From Glandiceps talaboti (lineage: Eukaryota; Hemichordata; Enteropneusta; Spengelidae), in assembly GCF_964340395.1 (NCBI RefSeq), contig NC_135564.1, positions 5,882,861 to 5,946,860 of the forward strand: a DNA stretch of 64,000 bases, given 5' to 3'. Made by a program: the position numbers and the translations under genes. A model generated the notes under the pieces. The model was not told where the DNA came from, ran no database searches, and worked only from the letters and a program-made list of their open reading frames with translations. Shown one piece after another: positions 32,801 to 45,429 of the stretch; the stretch's first letter is position 1, and every line of letters begins with the position of its first letter.

Positions 32801-34882
32801 TTGAAAAGGGTCGTAAAGAACCTTACTCACTTCGTATTATTTTCGGATTTTAAGAAATACGGCAGTACTTCTTCATAACTCCAGCCTTCAGCTCCAAGCC
32901 TAGCCCAAGAATCGTAATCTTCTTTACATCCACGTGCGTAAGCCAGGCCGTTGATACTACTTGAACCACCAAGAACCTGACAAGATATACGTGACAGTGA
33001 GATGATTCTGAGATATCTACGACGTGACAAGATATAAGTGATGGTAAAGGATACACCTCATGCATCTAGGATTACCACGATGTCACTAAATTATCGAAAC
33101 TAATTCTTCAAAGACTGAGTATATATTGACCCATCAATACCCACTTTTGAATCGAAATTGACAAGATTAATAATCTATACATATATATAATTCGGAAAAT
33201 TGTTTTTTACGAAGTTGCTTGAAGAGGATAGTTATGATGGTAATATTTAAAACTGTATTTGAAATATAGAAAAAAATAAGAAAATAACATTAGAAATGAA
33301 AAAAAGTGTATTCCTCCTATATCCTGTAATATATGCAAATAACTATGCGTATGATAGGACTATTTCTTATTCTCAAACTTCATCTCTGAACTTCATCTTC
33401 GATCATCAGATCATTTTGCCTTTTGTCAAGCTATGATTTAGACACGTACATTCCCTTCCCCATAAAAAAAAACAAATTTCCCCTTGAATGATAACAAAGT
33501 AATAGTAGTCGTAATAGTAATAGTGATAGTAATATTAACATGAGGCAGAAACGATGAGGACTATTGATCATTGTAAACTACCTTACCTCGTTCAAGAAAA
33601 CGATTCTTATAAACTAGTTAAAGTTGAGATCATTACCTTGCCTTTATTGTATAGAGAACAACGGTCCTTCATTGCTAAACAGGCATTCTTTTGGGGTACA
33701 GTCTGAGAAAAAATTGAAACATTTTTACTCCTCAGATACTAAACGCACAAATATCATGTTATGGTCACTTTTTTAAACTATAACACAAGACATAAAATGA
33801 AATGAAAAATATGAAATAAAAAAAATGATGAAATATATTTCTACTATGTAATCCGAAGCATGGCACTTTATTTGTCATTAGCCCTTCAAGTCACTTTTAC
33901 TTTTACTCGACATAAATCCACATACTGAACTAAATAGCATTGTCGTCTAGGCTGGCTGAAGGGACTACAGCTGACAAGGGGCTTATTGTCGGTGTTATTG
34001 TACAGAGTTGCAGCCAGAGGGGTTCTTTGGGTCATTTGACACACATTTTTTGGACTTGACCCACAATTTTGGAAGTGACGGGTCATAGATGACCAACACT
34101 AAAATTGTATGCAAATATTTTTAGCAACATTACCATGATTACCACTCCTGTAGCTACAGCCAAATGATCGCGTATATTGCATAGATAAGAACAGGGTTGG
34201 ATAGGCAATTTACATTTAGCATATATCTAGCATGGATCAGCAGGTGGGTAAATATTTTAAAAAACTATACAGTTGTGCTACAACGCCATCGACGCTTTTT
34301 TCATAATGTCCCTCAAAAAATGTATGATGACCCAGAAAAATGAAAGCCTCGGGACACTATGTCCCACTTTTTCAAAAGGCTGGCTGCAACACTGATTGTA
34401 TAAATATGCAAATTCATGCATGTAACTGCAGGTCAGAGTTCGCCGGGATTAAGGCCACACGCCCATACAACGTCGTAGCTGGCCGTAACAGAGTACATCG
34501 GAATGAAGCAAAAACAACGGGCTAGAGCCCATAGCCCGGGGCCAGAACACACTTTCTACGTACTAGTAACTGTATAGATATATAAACAAATGCAATCATT
34601 CAGATAGTAACCTATGGTCTCTCAATCCACAATTAAATCGATAGTACAATGCACACCAAATCAGCTGACATCACTAACCAAATAATTCCAATCGACCTCA
34701 GAGCCGTGAACATCTAAAACATGCAGGGGTATATGGATTTCTGGTTTGGTATCCTCAGGGCCAGCTTCTATCAACAAGACACTTGTATTTTCATCCTCGG
34801 ATAAACGATTTGCTACAACACAGCCTGCACTACCTGCCCCAATTATAACATAGTCAAACTCCTTACTGTAGTCGTCTGCCAT
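26830..34882 (-). CDS. GMC (choline-dehydrogenase-like) FAD oxidoreductase, copy B
   Basis: Fifteen exons join in frame to 555 residues: 34882-34679, 33702-33637, 32976-32831, 32621-32521, 32057-32005, 31611-31486, 30991-30875, 30346-30254, 29932-29879, 29477-29427, 28991-28897, 28598-28403, 27938-27886, 27728-27561, 26974-26830. Intron positions and phases equal those of copy A; only exons 1, 5 and 15 differ in length. The FAD fold GAGSAG is at residues 15-20. Signature 1 ([12 protein letters not shown]) carries the canonical Asn. Signature 2 is [15 protein letters not shown]. Catalytic His486 lies in [10 protein letters not shown], and GNTNAP is near the C-terminus. There is no mitochondrial leader and no peroxisomal SKL end, so a cytosolic FAD-dependent alcohol/choline-type dehydrogenase is my inference. 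It is a tandem duplicate of copy A, tail-to-tail with the P450. Confidence 0.93.
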
Positions 34883-35282
34883 TTTCAGGCGGATGTTCCG
34901 GTCAAAGAGAGGATGACCACAGGGGCGTGTAATATTTCATATATTGTTGTTTTCCAGGTCTACAGACTAAATATAACAACCTTTTGATTAATATATATTC
35001 CTACATGTAAGGGGAAGTAGTATAGGGATTGATACATTTGTAGCAGCAAGATTCGTACGATATTTTCCTAAGAAAATGACATTCTAAGCAATAAGAAAAC
35101 AACAATCTATGAAATATTACACGCCCCTGTGAGGATGACGACCAACTTGAGACGGGTCATAGGTGAACTCTGTAATCAGGTCATTATGTCGATTCATAAA
35201 CAGTATCATAACGTTTTTCTTTTAGTACCACTCTCAACATAAACAAAAATATATTATTCTTCCTGATATGACTTGTTTATTC

Positions 35283-35350
35283 GTTCATTCATCCATTCAT
35301 TCATCCATTCATTCATTCATTCATTCATTCATTCATTCATTCATTCATTC
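35283..35350. repeat. (CATT)n microsatellite
   Basis: About 17 CATT units. Confidence 0.95.
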
Positions 35351-35484
35351 ACTGAGCAGCGATCACAGTCTATCTGTATATTGTTTGATATCAATCATAA
35401 ACACAATATAATCTCTTTTGAAAGGATATTTCACTAAATCGAACAGATTCTTGAAGTTCACCGTCTAAACAATCTCACACGTCA

Positions 35485-35492
35485 CTCACTCA

Positions 35493-35532
<40 letters not shown>
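35485..35532. repeat. (CA)n microsatellite
   Basis: ACTC units followed by about 20 CA dinucleotides. Confidence 0.95.
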
Positions 35533-35533
<1 letters not shown>

Positions 35534-35654
35534 TCACATTCACATTCACTTACAGCTTCGTTGAAAGTACCAATCATAGAAAAAATCCTTAACAGTACAC
35601 GATTTGTATGGGATGAAAACCACTTGTATGTGACTTTCACAGTGTTCACGACTT

Positions 35655-36086
35655 ACAGGTAAAATGATGTAGGCTTGGTGTTTCACTCATGTGACATTAC
35701 AGCTAAAATGATGTAGGCTTGGTGTTTCACTCATGTGACATGGTATCAATACACCCCCTCAGACAACTGCTAATGCAAAAGAAACAGTTACAGGGGATGT
35801 AGAAGTAGTCAAGTTGAAATGCCGATTATCAGTTAGAAAATAAACAATTGCAGCCATTAAAATCATCAAGTCCATATGTAATGTTTTCATTAGAAACCTG
35901 TTTCTACTGCTCTGCGAAAGAATAGCAATGCTTATCAGTGTCCAATGTGATTGGGCAAAAGATCCTGCTGTGTTTATTGTGTCTCTGTTAATGTTAGTCT
36001 GCAGTTCAAAACTTCAAATATGTCTAGCTCTGTGTAAAAAACGTAATGTCCCATGAGTGAAACACCAAGCCTACCTCATTTTAGCT
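35655..36086. mobile_element. Inverted-repeat element with duplicated left end
   Basis: The left end (AAAATGATGTAGGCTTGGTG plus TTTCACTCATGTGACAT) occurs twice in direct orientation with a 44-bp period (35,655 and 35,699). Its reverse complement (ATGAGTGAAACACCAAGCCT) lies at about 36,052-36,071. This is MITE-like with a duplicated terminal repeat and no coding capacity. Confidence 0.65.
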
Positions 36087-36422
36087 AAAATGATGTAATC
36101 TCAGAATACTGTTCGTGAAATGCAAACATTTGCTCTAAGTATGAATTCATGACAGCTGAGAGATCATTGTGACCTCGCGTCACATAAAAAGTTTATGAAT
36201 ATCAGAAAAATGTATTCTGTCATCCGTGACACAAGCATGTGTTTTACTCTCCAAGACTTCTCTTCTGACGAGGGTGGCGCTTTACATATATGTTCAGTGT
36301 GTCCTATTGCCTCAGTTATCACTCACCCTATTGACATCAGGTAGTTAATAATACTTAAATTTATTTACTCGAAACTAACGTATACACAAACAGTGGAGAT
36401 ACCCTTCATAAAATACGTGACA

Positions 36423-36504
36423 ATGCTGTCTTGGAGTTTTGGGTTGGTGACGAAGTCTTCCGATGTTTTACTGGTAGCTTTGAGTCTGAACTTCTACTAT
36501 TGGT
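36423..36504 (+). other. Exon-like segment upstream of the first GT-B-like gene
   Basis: An ATG at 36,424 opens MLSWSFGLVTKSSDVLLVAL..., ending at a strong TTG|GTAAGT donor. A second frame is also open through the segment and ends in phase 0. Neither frame joins cleanly to the large exon at 38,071. It could be a 5' UTR exon, an exon of another transcript or chance. Confidence 0.25.
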
Positions 36505-38023
36505 AAGTTATTACAAAATGTACAACTTTCAGTGTATAATCGAATATTTGCATTGACCGAAAGCGGCCTGTGTTATCAACTTGATAATACATCCTGAAAA
36601 TTACAACATATCCAAGGTAAGGTGAAATTATAGTTCCTCAGAGGCTAAATTCTAATTGTAGCCTCAATATAAGTGAAATGACATTTTCGCAACTTCAAAA
36701 CACTGCAAGTGGCCGCTATGAATCATTGGTTTGGGTAACGTCATTAAATATAGATTGGTACGGTCTGTACAATGTCATATCTCGAGCTGGAATATTTAAA
36801 AAGCATGATTTTACATTGGTTTGAAAGCAGAACGCATAACTACGCTCGTAAGTAGATATGAAACGGCATAACATGGCAAGGAAAATGACAAAACTGTGGA
36901 TTTTGGATGTTAAGAGGTTGAATTTTGCAAAGATTCCGTTCAGCAATATGCGTTGCTTGTGCAATTAAAGGTTAAGGTCCAAAGTACTACAAATAAAAAC
37001 TGCCACCACAGGCTATGCCGTTATTAGGTGATACCTAATTATATAACGTAATAGGTGATATCTAGATTATTTATGGCCAGAACTTTTTTCATAACAACAC
37101 AACGCAACGCAGCGCTGACTGCTTTCTTTTGCCATGTTTTAGAATTCTAGACAACGTAAACAGGCCAGGGACGAAAGCACTATTGACTATTTGACAAGTC
37201 AAGTTTCAAATGGCCTCATCACTCTATTGTGCGATAACCGACAGTCTCGTAAGTAGATTGAAAACCCCTTCATTTCAAAATTAACAGTTGTGTAAATAGT
37301 AGGAATGCATTGTTGGAATTGCAAGAAGTTAAACTTGTCAGCACAAATAGTTCGATTCACATGCCTTCACATGCCTATATATGTTATACGAGAATAAAAC
37401 TGCCATACAGAGCAATGGATATGTTGAAACCTAAACTACATTCATCTGAAGTGTTACAAGAAAGCACATCAAACTGATTTACATTTTGGCGCAGTAATAT
37501 CAATAATACTCTGAGAAAAATTACAAAATTACTCCTGAATTGAAAGTAGTTAATTCTTACAGGCCACAGAGTTTTATACACAAAGTAATTTGGTACGACT
37601 GTCATTTATGGAACTGTTTGTGGACAAAATAAAGGGTTAGAGAATAAGACAACGAAAATTCAAATAAGCTAGTCAATACCGTTCGTGGATCTTGCATTTG
37701 TACATGGCAGGTACAGGCAATAATTGAGATCTTCGCCAAAACGATATTGCGGCATATTTTCTATTTGAGTTTTTTTAGCTCATTCCCATCTCAATCTTCC
37801 ATTTATACTGATGCACAGGGGTATCTCTCCTTTCACTCAAATCGGACGACATATGTAAGTTATTATGTTTGAAAGAGGAATCAACTTGCAAGATATGAGT
37901 ATTTGACAAAAAGAAGATTCAAATGTGTTTTCCTTTATTTTGCAGTGGTCTTTTTTTATCCTTGTCATTAACCTAATAACCCTACTATCAGGTCACCTAT
38001 TCATACGCCATTTGTTTCCACAG

Positions 38024-38070
38024 GGACTTCCATTGAAAACACAAACTGAAGTAATCATACCTGTGCAGAT
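38024..38070 (+). other. Probable 5' UTR part of exon 2, first GT-B-like gene
   Basis: The acceptor TTTCCACAG is followed by a stretch (CTTCCATTGAAA...CTGAAGTAATCAT) that aligns with the 5' UTR of the paralogue at 47,408-47,458 (CATTCCATTGAAAG...CTGAAGTAGTCATC). This supports ATG 38,071 as the start. Confidence 0.5.
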
Positions 38071-41000
38071 ATGTGTTCATGTAAAATACTGGAGCTGCCA
38101 TCCTTAACGGGTTTAGCAAAGAAGGCGAGGAGTCTGTGGTACACATGGTTGGAAAAATCATGTTTTCCAAGACATGCCAGGCCTAAGGCAGACCAGGAAA
38201 GCAAAGATACAAACCGGCGCAGAAAGACGTTGCCCATAATTAACCAGGAAGAGCTAAATCACACTGCATCTAAAATTGACAAGTGCCCACAAGCTTTAGT
38301 TGAAGATGTTGACGGACAAAAATGTCAAAATAAAGATGCCCGATACGATATCGAAGTGGGCAAAAATAAACAAGCCAGATCAAGTCAAAACGCCGCTACC
38401 CACGATGACATGTTCAGAGAAAATGACAAATGCAAAATGGAAAGCCCATTATCGTCATCAACGTCATCTTCTTCAACTGCCGTACCACTTATCATTTCAA
38501 TAGAAAAGACAATAACAATATCAACGAAGTTGATCAAAACCAAAACCGAAATGACCATGCCAAGACACAGATCAACTTTGGTACTTGCTGAAAACCAATT
38601 AAAAAGTAAAGAATCTCCTGTTATCACACACGAGGGAAGCTTGCTCATACAGGAAGGAGAATCTCATATGCAGCACACACAACAAAGAGGAGAAAATCAG
38701 CAGGATTTGTCCCAGCTATCGGGTATTGAACCGATCAGGAAAAATGATGAGCTAAGACGGAATGACTTAATAAGTAATGGCAACCCAAAGCTTGGAATAC
38801 AACAAGCATATGGACGAGAGGTAGAGATGGCTAACACAATACCACAGCAAGAGTCTTTGATGATTGCAGAATTTGGAATGAAAGAGGAAGTCGTCGAGGA
38901 TGCTGAGGATCATCAGGTCATATGTCACCCAGCATCTGAAATCACAGTACACGTGAATGAAAAGAAGCAAAATCCAGTGAGTGGAGCAGAAGATGAATTG
39001 CAAAAGACCCAGCAACAACCACTGGTAATCCCAGATGGCAACCATCTGGAGATACCGCATACTCTTGGTGAATCAGAAAAGAACCACACCAAAGGGATTG
39101 CAAGACATCAGATGCTAGCACAACAGATTGGCAAACAAAGGTTAATAGGGGATGTGCAAGTGTACCACACGTCACTACCTCAAAACGATTGTGAACTGAA
39201 AGAGAGAGATGTGAGACCTGAAGTAAATTGCATGGATGAATCTCCCAAATTTACTCACCAAGAAACTTCACTACAACCGCCAAATGCCGTACATTATCCA
39301 CAAGTGCAACTAGAAGCAAATGAAGACATTCAAATGAATACCGAGCATCCAGATATGGGACTGGTAAGCCTAGGTGAGGAAAAACTAGTCGAAAGACTGA
39401 ACAGGCAAACAGCAGAGCAGTGTTTGGGAAAAGCGGAGAATAATGGAAGGAGACTTCTGGAACGAGAGCAGCCAAACCAAACACCAGGACCAATGTCTAT
39501 AGTTGACAGATCGTTTGAAGATTCTGGGGTTATGACAAACGAGGAATTTACGAGGGAAGAAGATTCTCAACATGATGCACTAAATGTTGAAAACCTGTTG
39601 GAATCAGTGAACGATCAGGGAAGATATGATCATGGACATGGCATTCATCAGCAGCTTCCACAAACTGCATCCATAATCAATGCTGACAGACAATCTTTAT
39701 CAAGAAACTGGTCGACAGAAAACCCGAAACGACCGCATGAAAGGCAGATATCTACAAAACTTCAACAACCAGGAGAGAATCAAAACGAAATGCTTAACAT
39801 ACCAAAATATGAAAACCCTACCAATGCAGACTCAGGAAATTTTGAATTTAAAAAACCACAGCAAGTAGAAGATAAAGGCCATGCACCAGAAAGAGAAGAG
39901 TTACTATCAACTGCAAGACAATTAGAGTATGAGTCGCAAGGTGACGGACATATTGGAAGATCGCAAGAGGGAGAGGTTTCATGCAATCAACAGTCATATA
40001 AGCAAGGTTATCATCAAGCCTTAATGAGTGAAGAAGCCAATCCCATGTTTAACATTAATGAGTGTTCAGCGAGAGGGAATGACACGATACGCAGAGGATC
40101 GTCCCAAAGAACTACAGATACTGGAAAATGTCTACATCACCCACAGCATGACAGCGATTCTCAACACACAGACAACAAAGCAAAACAGTTACAAGATTAT
40201 TCCCAAAGGAATGGACGCCTGTCATCTGAGATAGGTATGTACATCTTACTGTCTGTTTTGTGATGTTTAGTGATAATTTTAATGATTATTAATAATAATA
40301 ATGCTGGTTTCCATGTTGCACATTCCTACTCTGTGCTCAAAGCACTTCACAAATATTACCTGGGGCTCGGATCTATAACAGCACAAGGGCCTTTTATATT
40401 ACCTGAACTCCTAGGGAAGCATATAATCCATTGCATCATTTATAAGCGCATAGGATTAAAGCATTCACATTGCAACATCTATCCTATCAGGTCCCCAATC
40501 ATATAGTTGGGTGGACTAAGGCACAATCGTGGTTCAAATCTTGCCCAAGGACTTTAGTCACTCAGAAACAAACAGCAGCGATGGGGGTAGTACCTGCAAC
40601 CTGCACATTCCAAGCCGGCCACTCTAACCATCCACCCATCATGACTCCACTGTGATGAGCAGTGATTATTTTAGCATATATACGAATGTATGACAATACC
40701 AAATTATTGTATCTATTTGATGTAATAACAGTTATATATTTTATGTTGTTAACCAGGTATGGCCGCAGCAGTTTTCATCGAAAACAACTTGTTACCAACA
40801 ACATGTCCTCTGAGTATGGCAGAGTTAACAGCGAAGTACATGTACATTGATAAATACAAACTAATGCTGATGAGGAGTGAAGACAAATTTGTTAAAGATG
40901 AAAATGGTGTTCATTACATTTATCCACTTGAAGAAAAAGTGTCGATGCTAACTTGTTCCAAACCTACACTTGATTGGCTGTGTCATCATGAAAGCCTATA

Positions 41001-41964
41001 TCCCCATCTATGCGACATCCAAAATGTCAAAGCTGTAGTGGTTGCATGTAATGAAAACATATCTTGTCTTGGTAAAATAGCACAGATGTTGAAAGATTCT
41101 GTCTTCCCCGACGCTAAATTAGTTGTCCTCATTTTATCAGTTCCAGAAGATAATGGGAATACAAAGGACGAGTGGGATATCTTAAAGCTTGCAACCTCAG
41201 CAGATGTGATTTTTTCGGTTGGCCATAAAGTGTATGAACACTTCTCAAATAAATACAGAGCAATATTCAGCCAGGATCTCCATCACTACCTTTACCTCCC
41301 ACCTTGCAATGAAGATTTCACAAATATTCAAGTCACCAAACCGATGGATAAGCAACAAGTCCTCACAGTTGCAGATGTCCGTGATGAGAAAGATTTTGAC
41401 ATCTTCATCCTCCCAGCCATGGCAATGGGGAGAGTTGCAGATGCTGTTCATGATGGCAAAAACGAGCACCCCCCTGTGTGGAAAATAATTGGAGTTTCAC
41501 CAGCGCTGACGTCAAGCTTTGAGAGCTTCCTCAACAACAAAGCTTCATCTAAGTACCTTCAAGTAAACATCGACCCATCTTCATCGCGGGAGGGCGTGAA
41601 TATAAGTTTCCAACAGAGTTCATTGCTTTTGGCTCTTGATAAGATGGATTTCAACTCTGTTACTTACCTAGCAATGCAGGCAGGCTTACCGATACTGGTA
41701 CGTAAATATTCAGGAATCGAAGCATTTATTAAGAAATTGTTTCCAGAAGATGATTATGCCTCATCCATTAGTGTTGAAACCAGCTTTAACAGTAATTCAC
41801 TAATTGAAGACAGTGATGTGGCGAAGAAAGCGATACTGGACAAGATAAGTCCCTCAGTAAGAGATAAGGCTTTCAAGAAGGCCTCAACTCTACAAACCGA
41901 CTTAAGATGTTGTGATGTCATCAAAAAGTCACACCAGGAATTCCTGAATCAATTGAAGTCTTAA
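38071..41964 (+). CDS. Large protein with low-complexity N-terminus and degenerate GT-B (glycosyltransferase 4-like) domain
   Basis: Two exons (38071-40234 and 40757-41964, intron phase 1) give 1,123 residues. Residues about 1-720 form one giant exon, polar and rich in Gln, Glu, Asn and His, without recognisable domains and probably disordered; there is no signal peptide. Residues about 780-1,110 look like a GT-B domain: ADVIFSVGHKVYEHFSNKYR (end of the first Rossmann half), QQVLTVADVRDEKDFD (start of the second), then SSLLLALDKMDFN...AMQAGLPILV. In GT4 enzymes the last segment carries the EX7E catalytic motif; here both glutamates are missing and one residue is deleted. The paralogue 5.5 kb downstream shares this domain but not the N-terminus. 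I infer a pseudo-enzyme or ligand-binding role. The intron holds a SINE. Confidence 0.8.
40284..40650 (-). mobile_element. tRNA-derived SINE in intron of the first GT-B-like gene
   Basis: On the minus strand the element starts with a tRNA-like head containing TGGTTAGAGTGGCCGG (box A-like) and continues through CCTTGGGCAAGATTTGAACC. It ends with GTGCTTTGAGCACAG and an ATTATTATTATTAAT tail. This order of head, body and AT-rich tail is typical of invertebrate SINEs. It has no coding capacity. Confidence 0.7.
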
Positions 41965-42442
41965 GATCGATAGTGTTGTTGAATCATGCAACATGTGTCT
42001 TTAAGATACCCTTATAAAGACTGAAGACGTGGCTTGTGACAATGTGTCGACAAAATGATAGTATTCGTTTTTCCATTACTTTATCTTTGAACAAAGATCA
42101 ATTTCTAAGGAGTATAAGGTCATTGCAAGGAATGTTAACTCCTCTGTCTTACCAAAGCTTTGTTGGCGTCTACGACGTACCCTGCTGTTAAACCACGTTA
42201 TTTCACTACCCTTTGATCTGATCGCCAGGGGAAGGAAAGGAGCTCATTTCCCCTTTTCATGAATAATTACTGGTGCACCAAACTGGTTCCCATAAACTTC
42301 AGACTGGGTCAGATTATGAACATTTAAAAAATCTTAAGAATCAGGTTTATCTTGTTAATATTGCTGGTAACTAATGGGGTTAAATTGACGAATGAACTCT
42401 CACAATATTTTGCTCAAATACCATGTGCAACATGCGAAGATC

Positions 42443-42448
42443 AATAAA
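42443..42448 (+). terminator. Candidate polyadenylation signal, first GT-B-like gene
   Basis: AATAAA about 480 bp past the stop at 41,964. It is the first clear hexamer I see on this strand. Confidence 0.4.
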
Positions 42449-43704
42449 AAATGCTTACAGTGCAGTGCCTAGCACATAATCAGAAAACATTTTAAACAAC
42501 CGTTTTTAATAGTAAATTACTGCATAGATAGTGAAGGGAGGGGGAAAGTCTACTGTCTATGATTACAGTTATGCTATAAATAGCGTGGGTTGATGTGTCT
42601 GCTATAAATAAACTGACAACTACTTTTAGTGCTTTAGTGTTTACATTCATGCGTGTGAAAAAATGACATAGTTACTTTGAAAATAGGATAAGTTCACACT
42701 GCGCTGCAATATTTATGAATACTGATGACTATTAATGAATACTGCAAAGTGTTAAACTATGCCTACAATACACGACAAAATGACCAGGATAATTTATGTG
42801 TACCCTTATGGTAAACAATCACTGACATACACAGGTGCAATCACATGGAATTAAATACAACATAGCACCTGAAATGAACTGAGAAGACAGCAATTCATAG
42901 CAGCATTACGTAAAGATTTATTGAAAGAGTACACTACATACAGTGTATAGTCTTAATGTAATAAATGCCTTGTTTTCATTTTGCCGCTTAGGGATAATTA
43001 TGTGGGAGTGAGGGGAGGGGATCGAGGGTAGAGCTACATGTTGTATATCTATTTACACCCTAAACTTGTACCATTATTTACTGTTTCCAGGAGTCAGACA
43101 CGATTAGCATCGCTATTTTCTCACTTCTGTTATCCGATGTGATTGTTTTGTTTCTTATGTATTTACGTTTTTGATGCCATTGTTTGTCTTCTCTTTTAAT
43201 AAAAGATATCGTATCGTAATAGCAACACTAATAACAGATTGTGTGTGTGGGTATATTAAATACATTGCAAACATCATTCAATGCACTATGAGAACTAAAG
43301 AACAATGGCGGGGAATCACCCATATCGGTGAAGTATTAGGTCCAGATTCAAAGAGACTTAATTTTGCTCAATTCAATCCACCTTATCAAAATAACATTGT
43401 GTCATATACTGTATTGCATAATTAAGGTAGAGTCTACCTTGGGAACAGATATTCCTAAAAATCGAATCCTTCGATTTTCCAAAATTTGCAGTGTGAGCTT
43501 ATCCTGGTCAGTTTGAAATAATAAAAGAAATTTGGGGGATTCGCAGACATCGTCAGTCTTTTAACACAGTATTTGGTGGCCAAATTCTATTGAAATGCTC
43601 TATTTCAAAATGTTGCAAAGTGACCTAAGATTTCCATGAACAAAGTAACAGCAAAGGGATAAAAGGGTCTATTTCCGAGGCGAATACTGCATTAAATGTT
43701 GCTT

Positions 43705-44344
43705 GGTTACCATGGTAAATTCAGTGGTACAAAACTTGCATGTATACATAGGTTATTCAAAATGGTGGATCAAAGTGCATCACCAGAAACAAGTGTTACT
43801 ATTGCCATGGTAACGAAAATTACATCATCATTACAAAAAAACATTCACGTACTTCTATGTGAATTGAAAAAAGTTCCCAAGCATTCCTGGGTTTCTAAAA
43901 GTGGTGGATCCAATGGAGCAATCAAAAGTGAATGTTATGATCATGGCTACCTATGATAACCTAAATGGTGTAATAACGTGAATATCATTCGTTTAGCCAA
44001 GATAGACAACAATGGTACAAATTTACATGTATAAATGGGTGGAAGGTCAACGAACGTCATGATAATCAGATTGTATTGATGCCATAGTAAAAAAATGTGA
44101 AAATCAACTTTGGGCCTGACTGTATCATAGTTATGCAAAAGTTCCATCTTACGTTTCTGAAAGTGTCTGATCCAATGGCACTGACAAAAATGACTTACAT
44201 GGTTACCATGGCAACCAAATTGAGTGCTACTCGATATTCCCTAATTATTGCAAAAAATGTCATAATTGTACACACTAGTATTGATGAGCAAGATAAATGC
44301 ATCATGAAGAATACTTTTAAATGATTCAAGGTTGCCGTGGTAAC
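43705..44344. repeat. Degenerate repeat field with X-box-like palindromes
   Basis: Palindromic motifs recur roughly every 100-140 bp: GGTTACCATGGTAA (43,705), TTGCCATGGTAAC (43,802), a decayed form near 43,940, GGTTACCATGGCAACC (44,201) and GTTGCCGTGGTAAC (44,331). Other shared bits include GATCCAATGG. This looks like an old tandem repeat. The motif equals the RFX-factor X-box consensus, but function is not shown. Confidence 0.6.
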
Positions 44345-45142
44345 TGAAAGGATAACTATATATATATATATATAGTTATGCTTGTAATAATAATAATTAT
44401 TGCCATTGTAAATATTTATAATGCCTCTAATCTCTGCAATCAAAGCCTTACACGTAAATATACACAATTGCATCACATGGAACGTGTATCAACCATTCAA
44501 CTTTTATCAAAGTTTATAGCTGATAGTGTCGACCCACAAGTCGTATATGACATACTGGAGAGGTTTCTTGTTACGAAATAGCATGGGTTGAGGATAGTTG
44601 CGTCTTTTTATATGTGTATCTGTTTCGTAATATGTTATTAATGTGATCTTAGCGAAGGGTTTCCCTAAAAGAGTCAAACGTAATGTTTATATTTAAATTA
44701 TGATAGACTCCTAGTTCAAATATTAACCAGTCATCTATTGGTATGTAAAATCTATTTATAGAAATCCAAGTCTCATATTAAATTGTAACCATTACCCAAT
44801 ATTGCTAGACATATCCTGAAATAGGGATGTGTTAACCTTGGCATTGTTCCTCGTGGTGAGTTTGCACAAGTCCAATGGATACAAATGTAGTGCGGGGAGG
44901 GGGGGGGTCACGTGGAAAAGTATTCATTGAAATGTAATGCCATTTATTGCACTTGGATAATTCATGTCATCACAAATTTAATTATGAAAATCACCCCAAA
45001 ATTGAGGTAAATGCAACTCTTTAGTTTTATGTTAATCTCAAAAAGTCACACAACTTATAAGCAAATCTTGTTGCAAACTACATCGTGTATGATACTACAA
45101 AATATAGATACACAGTACTATTACAATATATGAAACTGATAT

Positions 45143-45201
45143 ATGTGTGTGTGTGTGCGTGCGTGTGTGTGCGTGCGTGTGTGTGTGCGTGCGTGCGTGT
45201 T
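45143..45201. repeat. (GT)n microsatellite with GCGT interruptions
   Basis: About 60 bp of GT/GC dinucleotides. Confidence 0.9.
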
Positions 45202-45353
45202 GCGTTTGTCGGACAGTTACATATATTATAAATGAACTTTAACACACACACACCCCCCCCCACCACCATCCTGTTTGAGTAACCTCCCTATTTGGCCTAC
45301 TTTTTGTTTCAGTCAGAAATATAAATAAAAATGTTATCGTTTCGATACATACG

Positions 45354-45361
45354 TATAAAAG
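45354..45361 (+). promoter_or_regulatory. TATA box of upstream first-exon copy, second GT-B-like gene
   Basis: TATAAAAG lies about 70 bp before the splice donor of a putative non-coding first exon ending at 45,429. In the duplicated copy the same position reads TACAAAAG (46,459-46,466), a weaker TATA element. Confidence 0.5.
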
Positions 45362-45384
45362 TCTTGTGTCCTTGACTTGGGTAA

Positions 45385-45429
45385 AGAACTGGGACTTACT
45401 AGTAATACTTCGACGAACAGTTTGCACAG
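45385..45429 (+). other. Putative non-coding first exon 1a, second GT-B-like gene
   Basis: ATACTTCGACGAACAG followed by TTTGCACAG|GTATGG, a good splice donor. It is duplicated as exon 1b at about 46,490-46,543. The start coordinate assumes transcription begins about 30 bp past the TATA box. Confidence 0.45.

Larger units (their letters stand above)
34883..38023. other. Divergent intergenic region between GMC copy B and the first GT-B-like gene
   Basis: About 3.1 kb with (CATT)n and (CA)n arrays, an inverted-repeat element at 35,655-36,086 and one exon-like segment at 36,423-36,504. I see no clear core promoter for either gene. Confidence 0.6.
41965..45300. other. Gap between the two GT-B-like genes
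   Basis: This holds the 3' UTR of the first gene, a degenerate repeat field with palindromic GTTACCATGGCAAC-type motifs (43,700-44,345), a short (TA)n hairpin at 44,348-44,373 and a (GT)n tract. No additional coding exon convinced me. Confidence 0.6.

Noticed and set aside
38385-39573. Several minus-strand open frames opposite the giant exon of the first GT-B-like gene
   Set aside because: They are antisense shadows of a long coding exon with biased composition.
43696-43956. An 86-residue open frame between the GT-B-like genes
   Set aside because: It overlaps the degenerate palindromic repeat field. Its sequence reflects repeat units and not a conserved protein.
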